Source: Gammaproteobacteria bacterium
Lineage (GTDB): Bacteria; Pseudomonadota; Gammaproteobacteria; Steroidobacterales; Steroidobacteraceae
Assembly (NCBI GenBank): GCA_028293745.1
Contig: JAQGOF010000196.1
Location: 1 to 59,359 of the forward strand
Length of the DNA stretch: 59,359 bases
Direction: 5' to 3'
In this document: in pieces, positions 38,477 to 46,515 of the stretch
Position numbering within the stretch: position 1 is the stretch's first letter
How the letters are laid out: each line of letters opens with the position of its first letter
Position numbers and translations under genes: made by a program
The notes under the pieces: generated by a model
Databases searched by the model: none
Seen by the model: only the letters and a program-made list of their open reading frames with translations
Told to the model about the DNA's origin: nothing

Positions 38477-38505
38477 AGTGTCAAAGCGTCGCGGATGACA
38501 GTCAA
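38477..38505 (-). promoter_or_regulatory. candidate promoter for the c-di-GMP riboswitch transcript
   Basis: Reading leftwards, TTGACT (38505-38500), a 17-bp spacer and GACACT (38482-38477) place transcription start at about the first base of the aptamer P1. The -10 hexamer is poor, so confidence is modest. Its position just upstream of the aptamer 5' end is the main support. Confidence 0.35.
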
Positions 38506-38614
38506 GCGAATAAATTGTGCACGGCCTCTCAAGGGGCGGTTGCACATATTTAAAAGCCAGCATATGTTGAATTGTCTTGCTTTGGCGACGGTATTGGAGC
38601 CTTAGGTCGCGCCC

Positions 38615-41464
38615 CTACCCCGCTTCGCGTACGTCCCCGAGTTCGCCGCCGGCCTGGGCACGCGCCTGCAGCAGTTCTGTGACGACCTGGCCGGACAGCG
38701 GCCTGGCCAGGTAAAAACCTTGCGCAATGTCACAGCGGCGCTCGCGCAGGAACTCGAGTTGCTCGGCCGTCTCGATTCCTTCGGCCACGACCCGTTTGCC
38801 GAGTGCATGCGCCATCACCACGATGGTTTCCACGAGAGTCGCGGAAGCCGGGTTCTGCGGGACTTCCTCCAGGAAGGTGCGGTCGATCTTCACGGTTCCG
38901 ATCGGATACTGGCGCAGGTATGACAGCGACGAGTAGCCGGTGCCGAAATCATCCAGCGCCAGATGCACTCCGAGTTGGTGCAACCGCTCGAGGGTGGCTC
39001 CCGCCGCATCATCTGCGAATACGCTCTCGGTCAGCTCCAGCTCGAGCAGTGCGGGCGCGAGGCCGTATTTATCGAGGGCGCGACGCACGAGCCTGGGGAA
39101 CTCAACGTGTTTCAACTGTTGGACGGAGACGTTGAGCGCCAGCCGCGGCGGCGCAATGTTCTGGTCACGCCAGCTGGCGAGCTGCGCGCAGGCGGCATCG
39201 AGCACCCAGCCGCCGATGTCGATGATCAGCCCGCTCTCCTCCGCGGCCGGCACGAATTCACTGGGTTGCCGCATGCCATCGCGCGGCGTCTGCCAGCGAA
39301 GCAAGGCCTCCACTCCGGCGAGAGCGCCGCTGGTGACGGTGAACTGCGGCTGGTAGAACAGCGAGAATTCCCTGCGGCGCAGCGCCCGGTGCAAGCCGGA
39401 TTCCGTGGGGACGACTGCCCTGGTGTTCATCTGTGGATCGAAGAACATCGTGCAACCGCGGCCGAGGTCCTTGGCGCGGTACATTGCGGTGTCTGCGTTG
39501 CGCATGACATCGTCAATGGCCGATCCATCATCGGGGAACAGCGTGATGCCGATGCTTGCGCACACGAAGTGGTCGCGGCCGCCGATGTTCACGGGCAGCT
39601 GCAGTGACTCGATGATCCGTTCGGCCACGGTCCGTGCGGAGTTTGGATCCGCAACATTGCGCAATATCACCGTGAATTCATCCCCGCCCAACCGCGCAAC
39701 GGTGTCGCCATCCTTCACACACGAGCGCAAGCGCTGCGCAACGATGGTCAGCAGCTGATCACCGGCGCTGTGTCCAACGGAGTCATTGACGCGCTTGAAG
39801 TGATCGAGGTCGATATACAGCAGCGCGCCGCGGCTCAGTCCGGCCGTGGCGTTGGCAATCTCCTGCGCCAACCGGTCGCGGAACAGAATGCGGTTGGGCA
39901 GCGAAGTCAGGGGATCGTAATGCGCCTGGCGATACAAACGCTCATCGCGCGCGCTCTTTGACAGAGCAACTGCCAGCCGTTCGGCAAACTGGCTGCCGCT
40001 GCGTGCCAGGTAGGGGTCAGGCGCAGGTACTTCGCGATAGCCGACCGCGAGAATCGCTTCCACGCGCTCGGACACGTTCACCGGCCAGACCCAGAAGAAC
40101 TCGGCCCCGATTTCCTTCAATGGCTTGAGGAAACTGTGCCGGGTCTCTTCGCAACGCGCAATGGTCAGTCCACGACTCTCTGTTATGAGCGTCGTGAGCA
40201 TGTCATCGTCGAGCTCGACGCGAGTCACGGGCAGGTCGGTGTGTCCATTGGCGGCGAGATAGACACGGCCGCGTCCCGGCGCATCGCCATCGCGGAGCGT
40301 GATACCTACACAATGGCACCGGGTGACACCCTGCACCCGCGAGAGGATGCCTTCGAGGACCTGCTCGAGCTCCGCGGAGCCCAGAAGCAACTTGTCGATC
40401 TCACCCAGGGTCTCGAGGGCATGGAACTGCTCGTGCAGGCTGGCGGCCGATCGGTTGAACGTCTCGATCAACTCGCCCGGCTCGTCCTTTCCCATCGAGG
40501 GCAGCGGCTCGAACCGCCGGGCTTGAAGCCCAGGTAACCCGACCCGCAGTTCACGGACCGCCGCAAGATAGCCCCGCGACAGATAGCGCGCTCCTATCAA
40601 CATGCACACAAACAAACCCGCCAGGACCAGCGGCAGCAGAGCCCAGATTTGCGTCGAGCGTGTGAAGAACGGAACTTCCCGTGTGTAGGCAACTACGCCC
40701 CACGGAACTGTGGTGATGCGGTCATAGACCAACGGCACATGTTTGAGCACGCCGCGCCATTCCACGCCGCCGTCCTGCCAGGACAGTGTATCGAGTGATC
40801 CGCCCCGCTCGCCCAGCAGCGTGATGTGCTCGGCAAACATATGGTTGGTGTCGGTACCCAGGGCTCGCGGGCTTTGCAGAATCTTCCCATCCGCATCGAC
40901 TACGGCGATGATGGCGCCGGGCTGGTCTTTGACGTCCTTCCACAGCCAGTCGGGAGCCATTTCGAAGTAAGCGAGCTTGCCTGCGCCTGCAGAATTCACG
41001 GGGCGGACCATGAAGGTTCCCGTGAGCTGGCCATCGAGCGTCACAGGCATGAGAATCGTCTGCCCGGTTTCAAGTGCAAGCGACTGGGCGGGGGTGGGAC
41101 GAAGCGTAGTTCCGCCATCGGCCAGCAGGCCGTCGCGGTTGACTACGACGACGGATTTGAACGCGCGCGAGTTGGCGACTTCGTGTCTGAGAAAGGAGCT
41201 GTCGAAGCCGATGTCATTGACCGTGAAGGACTCGACCAACGTCTCTGCAACACCAATCCGCGCCCTGATCACATCCGCGAACAGAGAGCTGACGTCCGTG
41301 AGGCGGCGCTCGTCGACTCCGACTCCGGCGGAATTGGCCTCCCGCGCTGCTGCAAATGCAAACAGCACGACTGGCACTGCGGCACACAGCCCCAGCACCC
41401 ACGCAATGCGCATGCCCATGCGGCTCGTGAAGGCCGTCCAACCCATTCCACCGGCTTCCTGCAC
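38615..41464 (-). CDS. membrane sensor GGDEF-EAL protein (c-di-GMP synthase/phosphodiesterase)
   Basis: 949 residues: TM helix (about 17-40), extracytoplasmic sensor, second TM (about 270-292), HAMP-like linker, GAF-like domain (about 350-500), GGDEF, EAL. The GGDEF motif is intact ('ARLGGDEFTVIL'), but the inhibitory RxxD site five residues earlier reads KDGD. The EAL domain keeps 'EALLRW', 'NVSVQQL', 'ELELTES', 'DDFGTGYSSL', 'KIDRTFL', 'AEGIETAEQL' and 'QGFYLARPL', so hydrolysis is probably active. GTG at 41464 is favoured by GAGGAAA upstream; ATG six codons in is an alternative. It is followed by the c-di-GMP riboswitch and SPOR gene, a likely local signalling circuit. Confidence 0.95.
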   Translation of the reverse strand: MQEAGGMGWTAFTSRMGMRIAWVLGLCAAVPVVLFAFAAAREANSAGVGVDERRLTDVSSLFADVIRARIGVAETLVESFTVNDIGFDSSFLRHEVANSRAFKSVVVVNRDGLLADGGTTLRPTPAQSLALETGQTILMPVTLDGQLTGTFMVRPVNSAGAGKLAYFEMAPDWLWKDVKDQPGAIIAVVDADGKILQSPRALGTDTNHMFAEHITLLGERGGSLDTLSWQDGGVEWRGVLKHVPLVYDRITTVPWGVVAYTREVPFFTRSTQIWALLPLVLAGLFVCMLIGARYLSRGYLAAVRELRVGLPGLQARRFEPLPSMGKDEPGELIETFNRSAASLHEQFHALETLGEIDKLLLGSAELEQVLEGILSRVQGVTRCHCVGITLRDGDAPGRGRVYLAANGHTDLPVTRVELDDDMLTTLITESRGLTIARCEETRHSFLKPLKEIGAEFFWVWPVNVSERVEAILAVGYREVPAPDPYLARSGSQFAERLAVALSKSARDERLYRQAHYDPLTSLPNRILFRDRLAQEIANATAGLSRGALLYIDLDHFKRVNDSVGHSAGDQLLTIVAQRLRSCVKDGDTVARLGGDEFTVILRNVADPNSARTVAERIIESLQLPVNIGGRDHFVCASIGITLFPDDGSAIDDVMRNADTAMYRAKDLGRGCTMFFDPQMNTRAVVPTESGLHRALRRREFSLFYQPQFTVTSGALAGVEALLRWQTPRDGMRQPSEFVPAAEESGLIIDIGGWVLDAACAQLASWRDQNIAPPRLALNVSVQQLKHVEFPRLVRRALDKYGLAPALLELELTESVFADDAAGATLERLHQLGVHLALDDFGTGYSSLSYLRQYPIGTVKIDRTFLEEVPQNPASATLVETIVVMAHALGKRVVAEGIETAEQLEFLRERRCDIAQGFYLARPLSGQVVTELLQARAQAGGELGDVREAG

Positions 41465-41561
41465 AAATTTTCCTCAATGTATCCATACGTTCGCGCACCA
41501 GGTGAGCGATGCGTCAACTAATGGAAAATTGTGCGCGGAGTGGCCAGCACCCTAGTGTGAT

Positions 41562-42257
41562 CTACTTCACGAGCCGCACCGGCTTGATGCGTGACAGCGC
41601 CTGTATGGCAGAATACGTATAGCGCTGTACGCCCCGGCGGCCTGAACGGGTAACACCGACCATCGCAGCGGCAACTGTGCGTGCCGGGATACCGCGGAAC
41701 GGCTCTCGCTTGCCGGTCAGGAATGGATTGACGAGTGGCATGATTGCAGAGGCTGCAATCTCGAGTGGACGGACCTCTCCACGCCAACCCAGAAGCGCGC
41801 TGGGCTGCAGGATGTCGAGGCACGGGAAACCGATGCCCATCAGCTCCTGTTCCATCTCTCCCTTGGTTCGCAGATAGAAATTTTTCGATTGGGGGTTAGC
41901 GCCTACTGACGACACAACGACGAAGCGTTGTGCCTGTGCCGCTTTGGCTGCCCGCGCGAACGCGAGCACGGCATCGATGTCGACCTGTCGGAAGGCCTGC
42001 TCAGATCCGGCTTGACGAATCGTCGTTCCGAGGCAGCACAGCGCGACCTGGCAGGTGAGCCCTTTCAACTGCGACTCGATCTGATCGAACTGAATGATCC
42101 GGTTCGCCAGGCGGGGATGCTCGCGGCCCAGCGGTCGTCGGGTGATGGCGAAAACACGGCTGATGTCCGATGAATCGAGAAGGGCCTCGAGCGTGAGATT
42201 CCCGACGAAACCGCTTGCACCCGCGAGCAGGGCTATCTTTGGATCACTTTCCGCCAT
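41562..42257 (-). CDS. NAD(P)H-binding atypical SDR protein (TIP30/HTATIP2-like)
   Basis: About 231 residues. The Rossmann glycine motif 'LLAGASGFVGNLTLEALL' is close to the N-terminus when the Met at 42257 is used; the frame extends to 42350 without homology-like sequence. Further features are 'CQVALCCLGTTIRQAGSEQA', 'VVVSSVGANPQSKNFYLRTK' (the SS...Y...K pattern of extended SDRs) and 'LDILQPSALLG'. Such proteins are oxidoreductase-like chaperones or quinone/NADPH sensors of unclear function. It stands alone, divergent from the TPR gene. Confidence 0.88.
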   Translation of the reverse strand: MAESDPKIALLAGASGFVGNLTLEALLDSSDISRVFAITRRPLGREHPRLANRIIQFDQIESQLKGLTCQVALCCLGTTIRQAGSEQAFRQVDIDAVLAFARAAKAAQAQRFVVVSSVGANPQSKNFYLRTKGEMEQELMGIGFPCLDILQPSALLGWRGEVRPLEIAASAIMPLVNPFLTGKREPFRGIPARTVAAAMVGVTRSGRRGVQRYTYSAIQALSRIKPVRLVK

Positions 42258-42379
42258 GCCTGCGCAAGACCTCGAGTCACGGATGTTGTTTTCCACAGCA
42301 TAAAAGTGCGGCGACGCCGGCACAAGCGCCGCAGGCGATTGGTCGGACAATAGCGGAAACGAGTTACGATTCGTCGCAA

Positions 42380-43729
42380 ATGCGCGGAGTGTTCATTCTT
42401 GCAGTCAGTCTTACAGCGGGCATCCTCGCGGGATCTGCCACGGCAGTGACCGACGCCGATCGGGTGCAGGTGTACCACGAATTTCGCGGGGTATTCGATG
42501 CGAAGCAGTACAAGAACGCGCTGCCGCTGGCTGAAAAACTGGTCTCATTGACGGAGGAACAATTCGGCGGGACTGATCGTGCGCTGATCAATCCGCTGTC
42601 CAATCTGGGAACGACGCAATACCGGCTTCATGACTTCAAATCCGCCGAAGAGACCTTTTTGCGCTGCATAAAGATCGTTGAGGACTCCGGAGGGGGTGCC
42701 GACCGCGCGTTGTTGAGGCCACTGCACGGGCTGGGAGCGACGTATTTCGCGACCGGGCAGTACGAAGACGCGAGCCTCATACTCAAGCGCGCGCTCGATT
42801 TGAGCCGCAATCTAGACGGGTTGTTCAACCTCGAGCAGATGTCGATTCTCGATCCGCTGATCGACAGCCTCGTCGCCCTGGATCGGCACGATGACGCGGA
42901 ACGGGCGTACGACTACGCAATCAGGGTGGCTGAAGCCGCGTACGGCAAGACGGACCTTCGCGTTCTGAGGCCGCTCGACCGCTCGGCGCACTGGCATGAA
43001 CGAATGCGTCACTATACGACGGCTCGGATCCTCTACGCACGCGCGCTTCAGATTGCGGAACAGGTGGGAGGGAGTGCATCGATTCGCACCGTGGAGCCTC
43101 TCGAAGGCATAGCACGGACCTATCGGTTGGAGTACGTGAACGGCGGTGATCCGAGTGAAAACCAGGTGAATGTGCTGGATCCCTTTGCGCCCGCACCCGA
43201 ACTGGATCCCGCGCTCGCGAACTCGCAGCGACTCAATCCAGATGGCGAACACGCGATTCTTCTGGCGTTGCGCGCTATCGACAAGGCACAACCTGTCGAT
43301 CACATGCGTCGGGGTGTCGCGCTGGTCGAGCTCGGTGACTGGTATCTGAGTGGCAGCGTGCTGCCTAGAGGTTTGCAGGCGTATCGGGAGGCGTGGAGGG
43401 ATTTCGAGCTCGGTGGATCGACTGCAGCTCTCGCCGCACCGCGGCAATTGGGCTATCGGCCGCCCTGGTCGTCTGTCAGTCGCGCCAAGGGGGACCACGA
43501 CAACATGGATGAGCACTTCGTCGAGGCCAGCTTCACCGTGACCAAAGACGGACGTACAACTGATATCACCGTGTCGGATACCGATGCGACGGAGTCGCAG
43601 CAGAAAGCCGTCTTGTCGGCCATCCGAAAGGCTCGTTACGCGCCACGGCTGGAGGACGGGGAACCGGCGGACACGGAGGGTGTGAGGCTTCGAGAGCGGC
43701 TGCTGTCGAAAAAGCCGCGGCCCGGATGA
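42380..43729 (+). CDS. exported TPR protein with C-terminal TonB-like domain
   Basis: About 449 residues. The start at 42380 gives a signal peptide ('MRGVFILAVSLTAGILAG...ATA'); upstream codons belong to the divergent region. TPR-like repeats cover about residues 30-300 ('YKNALPLAEKLVSLTEEQFG', 'HDFKSAEETFLRCIKIVED', 'GQYEDASLILKRALDLSRNL'). The C-terminal 80 residues resemble a TonB_C fold ('VEASFTVTKDGRTTDITVSD', 'AVLSAIRKARYAPRL'). It probably acts in periplasmic protein assembly; the partner is unknown. It converges on the lipoprotein gene ending at 43746 and so does not belong to the kinase operon. Confidence 0.88.
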   Translation: MRGVFILAVSLTAGILAGSATAVTDADRVQVYHEFRGVFDAKQYKNALPLAEKLVSLTEEQFGGTDRALINPLSNLGTTQYRLHDFKSAEETFLRCIKIVEDSGGGADRALLRPLHGLGATYFATGQYEDASLILKRALDLSRNLDGLFNLEQMSILDPLIDSLVALDRHDDAERAYDYAIRVAEAAYGKTDLRVLRPLDRSAHWHERMRHYTTARILYARALQIAEQVGGSASIRTVEPLEGIARTYRLEYVNGGDPSENQVNVLDPFAPAPELDPALANSQRLNPDGEHAILLALRAIDKAQPVDHMRRGVALVELGDWYLSGSVLPRGLQAYREAWRDFELGGSTAALAAPRQLGYRPPWSSVSRAKGDHDNMDEHFVEASFTVTKDGRTTDITVSDTDATESQQKAVLSAIRKARYAPRLEDGEPADTEGVRLRERLLSKKPRPG

Positions 43730-43745
43730 GAAGGGGCGTCGTTGG

Positions 43746-44423
43746 TCACCAGCGCAGATCGTCCAGAGGCTCATCGATAGGAACGGCTTCGATCTGAGCC
43801 GCTTCCGCCGATGTCGAAGGTTTGTCGGCAACCACGGCCTCGTTCCTGGCGAGCTGCTGTCCCGCGGGTTGTTCGGGAAACTGCACCAGGAATTTGGCCG
43901 CCGCGTCCCGCATTGCACCCACGGTTGCTTGCGTGAGCGGTTTGCTTCCTGACATGCCGAGAGCGAGGGAGTTGCCGTATCCGGTGAGCGTGTAGCTGTC
44001 GACTTTCTCGCCTCGTGGGGTGTAGAGATTGATTCGATAACGAATGGTCACGGCGTAGTAACGCCCTTTGGTCTCGCGCGCTGTGACAAATGAATACTGG
44101 TCTACGCGCGTCTCGAAGAGTGCCTTGAGGTCCTTGGCCGCGCGGGCCCCCTCCAGGTCCTTGAATTCCTCGACATGGTTGAACAGGTCCTTGAACACGT
44201 CCCGCATGAGCCGGACTTCGCCGGGGCCGAGATCGACTTTCCAGTCGATGCCGTAGCGGGTTTCCTGATCGACGTATTTGCGGGTCTCGGCTGGAATGAT
44301 CAGGCCGACATCCGCCGGGATCGGCACGATGAGCGGTTTGGGCAGGATGGCTTCGGGTTTGATGCTCACATCGCCGCAAGCAGGCAACAGGATTGTCAGC
44401 AGGGCGGTGCAGACCGCCTTCAT
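43746..44423 (-). CDS. putative lipoprotein, last gene of the kinase/VWA operon
   Basis: 225 residues with a lipoprotein signal (hydrophobic run ending 'LLPACGD', lipobox Leu-Pro-Ala-Cys at residues 13-16). The mature protein has mixed alpha/beta character ('YGIDWKVDLGPGEVRLMRDV', 'YYAVTIRYRINLYTPRGEKV', 'YTLTGYGNSLALGMSG'), which suggests a small envelope domain. I do not recognise the family. Its ATG overlaps the stop of the second VWA gene by 4 bp, so the two are translationally coupled. Confidence 0.85.
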   Translation of the reverse strand: MKAVCTALLTILLPACGDVSIKPEAILPKPLIVPIPADVGLIIPAETRKYVDQETRYGIDWKVDLGPGEVRLMRDVFKDLFNHVEEFKDLEGARAAKDLKALFETRVDQYSFVTARETKGRYYAVTIRYRINLYTPRGEKVDSYTLTGYGNSLALGMSGSKPLTQATVGAMRDAAAKFLVQFPEQPAGQQLARNEAVVADKPSTSAEAAQIEAVPIDEPLDDLRW

Positions 44424-45406
44424 TGCAGGAGTCCGACGAACGTGCCGTTGTTCTGCTCGGTGACCAGGCGCATCAGGTGCGAAAACCGGATATTCGTGAA
44501 GGGCGACATTCCGGTCCCTTCCGGAAAGCCGATCGCATGAATGCGGACCGGGCGGCGCCCATTGGCATCCGGTTTATTGAGACGGCCGATGGAGTCCAGC
44601 GCCGCCTGGATGGAGTCGCCCGTGAACTCATCGCCGAGGACGAACACGCTCACGCGTTTATCCAGCGCCCAGTAGGTGCGGATCGCCTCTTCCATACCCG
44701 GAACCGGGTTGGATTGACTGAATGCATGCCAGCCTTTTGCTGTTGCCCGGATCCTGGCGCGCAGCAACGGTGTGTCGTCCAGCCAGGCGCCCTTGGTGCC
44801 GGCGAACATATACGTGCCCTGGTCGTTCATGACCTGCAGGCCTTTGACGTGCGGATACATCCCGAGGATCTCATCAACGATGGCGAGGTTCACGTCCCAA
44901 TGATTGCGGGTCATGCTGGCGGACGTGTCTATGATGAAAATAATGTATTCGCTGTCGATCGGAATGCCGCCGATGGCTTCGGTGGCGGGTCGGTTCGCGT
45001 GGTCCTTGAGAACCCGCAGCATCTCGGTTGTCAGTTTCTGCCTGGCAGAGACCAACTCGGCTTCGATTGTGTTGGTGACGGCGGCTTCCTGTTTGCTCGC
45101 GGTGTACTGGCCCTGCTGGCTGCTCAGATCCCCGGACAGATGCTCCAACTTCTGGCGCTCGTGCTGCTGGGTCTCCACGCGGCCTTGCAGTTGACGTTCG
45201 AGATCGTCTGATTCGCCGCGGATGACCTGCAGTTGCTGTTGCAGGTTCCTGAGCTGGGCTTGCAGGTTTATGCGGCTCGCCTCGATTTTCGCAGGGCGCG
45301 CGTAGTCGGTGAGCACCAGAAGAAGAATGATTGCGCCGAAGCCGCAGCAGATGCAGTCGAGGAACGACAGGCTGAAGACTTCGACGCTGCGGCGGCGACG
45401 GGGCAC
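44420..45406 (-). CDS. membrane-anchored VWA protein 2 (coiled coil + VWA)
   Basis: 328 residues. A short Arg-rich cytosolic N-terminus leads into a membrane helix containing 'FLDCICCGFGA', then a periplasmic coiled coil (about 45-130). A VWA domain with a MIDAS motif 'IDTSASM' (DxSxS) and later 'GDEFTGDS' follows. The GTG start overlaps the previous stop by one base (TAGTG). The N-terminal 25 residues are almost identical to those of the neighbouring VWA protein although the rest differs. The Asp in the membrane segment is placed as in ExbD/TolR/MotB, but no ExbB/MotA-like gene is present in the window. Probable role: metal-dependent protein binding in an envelope complex. Confidence 0.9.
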   Translation of the reverse strand: MPRRRRSVEVFSLSFLDCICCGFGAIILLLVLTDYARPAKIEASRINLQAQLRNLQQQLQVIRGESDDLERQLQGRVETQQHERQKLEHLSGDLSSQQGQYTASKQEAAVTNTIEAELVSARQKLTTEMLRVLKDHANRPATEAIGGIPIDSEYIIFIIDTSASMTRNHWDVNLAIVDEILGMYPHVKGLQVMNDQGTYMFAGTKGAWLDDTPLLRARIRATAKGWHAFSQSNPVPGMEEAIRTYWALDKRVSVFVLGDEFTGDSIQAALDSIGRLNKPDANGRRPVRIHAIGFPEGTGMSPFTNIRFSHLMRLVTEQNNGTFVGLLQ

Positions 45407-46506
45407 TACGGCCAGTCCTTCGAGGGCATCAGGAGCGCGCCGTTCGTCAGGCGGGCCAGGTTCCAGAAGCGATGCGGGGCCTGGAGATCCCCTTGCATGG
45501 GTAACAGGATGGAATCCACGGGGACGCCATCCGGCAACTGCCCTACCGCGTCATCAAACAGCCGCATGCGGGCGCCCGAGTCCACGTATTTGCGCAAACC
45601 CGCCGTCTTGCCCTGAGTGGGCAGACCGTCGGTGATCAGAACGATCTGGTCGGGCAGCGGAACGAGGGTTCTGGTCGCGGCGAAGGCGTTGTACAGGCTC
45701 GTGCCGTCTGCCGGCACGATCGCATGCAGGTTCGCAAGCCCGCGCGCAAGTTGCGGTGCATCAGCGGCGCCAATCCACTTCCCGGCAAGATCGGGCAACA
45801 GCGGCTGTGCCTTGGTGTTGAACGTGTAGATCTGGTACTGGCTGTTGGGCGGTATCTGTGTCGTGAGCCAACTGACTGTGTCGACGGCGCGCCGCCATTT
45901 GGCAGCCGTTCGTTTCTGTTCGTCACTGGAGTTGCGCAGGCGCAGTATGGTCACCAGATCTTCGTGCAGCATGCTGGCCGAGACGTCCAGCAGAATCAGG
46001 ATTCGCTTACCTCGCATCCTGATGCCGGTGATGTAGCGGCGGTCACCGCCCGTATCCCGGAAGCTGCTGACCTGCTGCCCGGGAGGTGTCTTGTCGAGGC
46101 TGCCGGCTTCGAGCCGGCGTTTGCCTTCTTCTAGCGAGCGGATATCCGCTTTCAGTTTTTCGATGTGCTCGCGCCTGGCGACGCTGCTCGAGTCGTAGGT
46201 AGATAATTGCTCGCGCCGGCTGTCCAGCGTTGCAGCGATGCTCTTGATCCGCACCTGGTCGCTGGCTGTTTCACTTTCTGCTTTCTCGAGTTGATTTCGC
46301 AGCACGACGAGGTTGCGCGAGCCGGTCAGCACCTGTTCCTCGACCTGATTGACCTCCGCGCTCAATTCATCGGTGCTGTGCATTCCCTGCACGTCGGCCC
46401 GGGCGCTCACGATGGTGTAGAACAGGATGACCGCGCCAAATCCGCAACAAATGCAATCGAGGAAGGAGAGTGTGAATACTTCGACGGTGCGTCGGCGTTC
46501 TCGCAT
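45406..46506 (-). CDS. membrane-anchored VWA protein 1 (coiled coil + VWA)
   Basis: 366 residues with the same plan as its neighbour: basic N-terminus, TM helix with 'FLDCICCGFGA', long charged coiled coil (about 45-140) and a VWA domain. MIDAS residues are 'LDVSASM', with a downstream 'VLITDGLPTQGK' supplying the second Asp. The C-terminal 30 residues differ from VWA protein 2. It starts 9 bp after the FHA gene. It is a paralogue of VWA protein 2, and the two likely form a heteromer. Confidence 0.9.
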   Translation of the reverse strand: MRERRRTVEVFTLSFLDCICCGFGAVILFYTIVSARADVQGMHSTDELSAEVNQVEEQVLTGSRNLVVLRNQLEKAESETASDQVRIKSIAATLDSRREQLSTYDSSSVARREHIEKLKADIRSLEEGKRRLEAGSLDKTPPGQQVSSFRDTGGDRRYITGIRMRGKRILILLDVSASMLHEDLVTILRLRNSSDEQKRTAAKWRRAVDTVSWLTTQIPPNSQYQIYTFNTKAQPLLPDLAGKWIGAADAPQLARGLANLHAIVPADGTSLYNAFAATRTLVPLPDQIVLITDGLPTQGKTAGLRKYVDSGARMRLFDDAVGQLPDGVPVDSILLPMQGDLQAPHRFWNLARLTNGALLMPSKDWP

Positions 46507-46515
46507 ATCCGAGCG

